Source of the DNA: Clostridia bacterium
GTDB lineage: Bacteria; Bacillota; Clostridia; Oscillospirales; CAG-272
DNA: 5,952 bases
Direction: 5' to 3'
Assembly: GCA_017456685.1 (NCBI GenBank)
Contig: JAFTIV010000158.1
Span: 1 to 5,952, forward strand
Under the pieces are notes generated by a model. The model made no database searches. It was not told the origin of the DNA and saw nothing but the letters and a program-made list of their open reading frames with translations. A program made the translations under genes and the position numbers. Positions 5,088-5,952 of this stretch are shown here, one piece after another (positions within the stretch are counted from its first letter, which is position 1; every line of letters starts with the position of its first letter).

Positions 5088-5952
5088 TTAATCCTTAAAA
5101 AGCGATAATGCATCATAAATGCTACGAATGTCGATAACAGAAACGCCCTTAGGAATTTTGAGCTTGCTTTTGTCAGTCTTTTGAGGTATTGCGATAACAT
5201 CAAAGCCAAGTCGATAGCTCTCGCTAATTCTCTTTTGAAGGTCGGCAATAGCCCGACATTCACCCGCGAGACCGAGCTCGCCCATTGCGATAACATTTGC
5301 GGGCACAGGAATATCCTTTATGCTTGAAATAAGCGCAAGCGCGAGCGCAAGGTCAACACTTGGCTCATCAAGCTTAAGACCGCCAACGACATTTAGATAA
5401 ATATCGCACGCAGAGAACTTAAGACCAAGCCTCTTTTCCAAAATAGCAATAATAAGACAAACGCGATTATAATCAAGACCATTTGCCGTGCGCCTTGGCT
5501 GTTGGAACGAGGTAGGGGTCGCAAGCGCTTGAATTTCCGCAATAATAGGACGCGTGCCCTCCATAATGCAAACCGCACAGCTACCGCTAACCCCCTCAGG
5601 ACGACCCGAGAGAAGCATTTCGCTTGGGTTAGGCACCTCACAAAGACCAAGGTCAGTCATCTCAAAAACACCGATTTCATTAGTCGAGCCATAGCGGTTC
5701 TTTATTGCGCGAATAATGCGATAGGATTGCATTCTCTCGCCCTCAAAGTAAAGCACCGCATCAACCATATGCTCAAGCACCTTAGGACCTGCAATTATGC
5801 CCTCCTTGTTTACATGGCCAACCAAGATAATTGAAATACCTTGACTCTTTGCCTTGGCTATAAACTTGACCGCACATTCCTTAACCTGATTAACACTACC
5901 GGGAATGGAAGCATTTGCGGGGTCGAACATTGTCTGTATAGAGTCAATAATC
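5088..5952 (-). CDS. radA: DNA repair protein RadA (Sms), 5' end outside the window
   Basis: RadA is a cytoplasmic RecA-like ATPase that helps process recombination intermediates and drives branch migration. The visible 287 or so residues, reading in from the window edge, begin with IIDSIQTM, the Walker B region, so the internal ATG at 5930 is not the start; the zinc finger and Walker A lie beyond the edge. GSVNQVKECA and the RadA-specific KNRYGST motif (about 5702-5682, usually KNRFG) follow, then the C-terminal Lon-like domain (RTANGLDYNRV, GGLKLDEPSVDLALALAL, GELGLAGECRAI). A Ser occurs where Lon has its catalytic Ser, but the Lys of the dyad seems to be Gln (ADLQKR against GGLKEK), so the domain should be non-proteolytic, as known for RadA. 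The gene ends in TAA at 5090-5088, directly against the tandem repeat block, and converges on the LRR gene. Its promoter is not in the window. Confidence 0.96.
   Translation of the reverse strand, partial: IIDSIQTMFDPANASIPGSVNQVKECAVKFIAKAKSQGISIILVGHVNKEGIIAGPKVLEHMVDAVLYFEGERMQSYRIIRAIKNRYGSTNEIGVFEMTDLGLCEVPNPSEMLLSGRPEGVSGSCAVCIMEGTRPIIAEIQALATPTSFQQPRRTANGLDYNRVCLIIAILEKRLGLKFSACDIYLNVVGGLKLDEPSVDLALALALISSIKDIPVPANVIAMGELGLAGECRAIADLQKRISESYRLGFDVIAIPQKTDKSKLKIPKGVSVIDIRSIYDALSLFKD

Noticed and set aside
5502..5834. Plus-strand open frame of 110 codons, and a second minus-strand frame at 5393-5650, within radA
   Set aside because: Both overlap the conserved RadA frame and have no recognisable domains.

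Overview
The window looks like a piece of an AT-leaning, Gram-positive, Clostridia-type genome, probably from an uncultured gut or rumen anaerobe. The signs are a near-consensus sigma-A promoter, a strong AGGAGGG ribosome binding site, a secreted BspA-like leucine-rich-repeat protein, a plant-glycan glycosidase, and intergenic DNA filled with hairpin repeats. This placement is inference; there is no rRNA or other taxonomic marker here.

Layout: (1) 1-1239 (+) is the C-terminal part of a GH78-type alpha-L-rhamnosidase-like glycosidase, with an in-frame TGA at 100-102 just before the catalytic acid motif. (2) 1238-1282 is a bidirectional terminator shared with the convergent gene. (3) 1275-2543 (-) is a 422-codon major facilitator superfamily transporter with one in-frame TAG at 2154-2156 and its own good promoter at 2573-2601. 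(4) 2544-3082 is a 539-base divergent intergenic region. It holds two copies of a purine-rich direct repeat around an array of small hairpins separated by the heptamer ATATCAC (or ATTTCAC), then a run of ten G, a TTGACA-N17-TATAAT promoter, and a hairpin touching a strong ribosome binding site. (5) 3083-4762 (+) is a 559-residue secreted leucine-rich-repeat protein whose codon use changes sharply about two thirds of the way along. (6) 4763-5087 holds two successive terminators and three tandem copies of a 71-77-base T/C-rich repeat. (7) 5088-5952 (-) is most of radA, the DNA repair and recombination ATPase; its 5' end lies outside the window.

The genes do not form one operon: each intact or broken gene has its own terminator or promoter, and strands alternate + - + -. 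A rhamnosidase, a transporter and a secreted adhesin-like protein fit a gut glycan-using lifestyle, but the sequence does not tie them into one pathway. The most notable point is that two neighbouring genes are each interrupted by a single premature stop (TGA in one, TAG in the other) with otherwise intact frames, while all four genuine gene ends use TAA. Recent decay is the simplest reading; stop readthrough and assembly error are the alternatives. I did not find a convincing new defence or mobile system.
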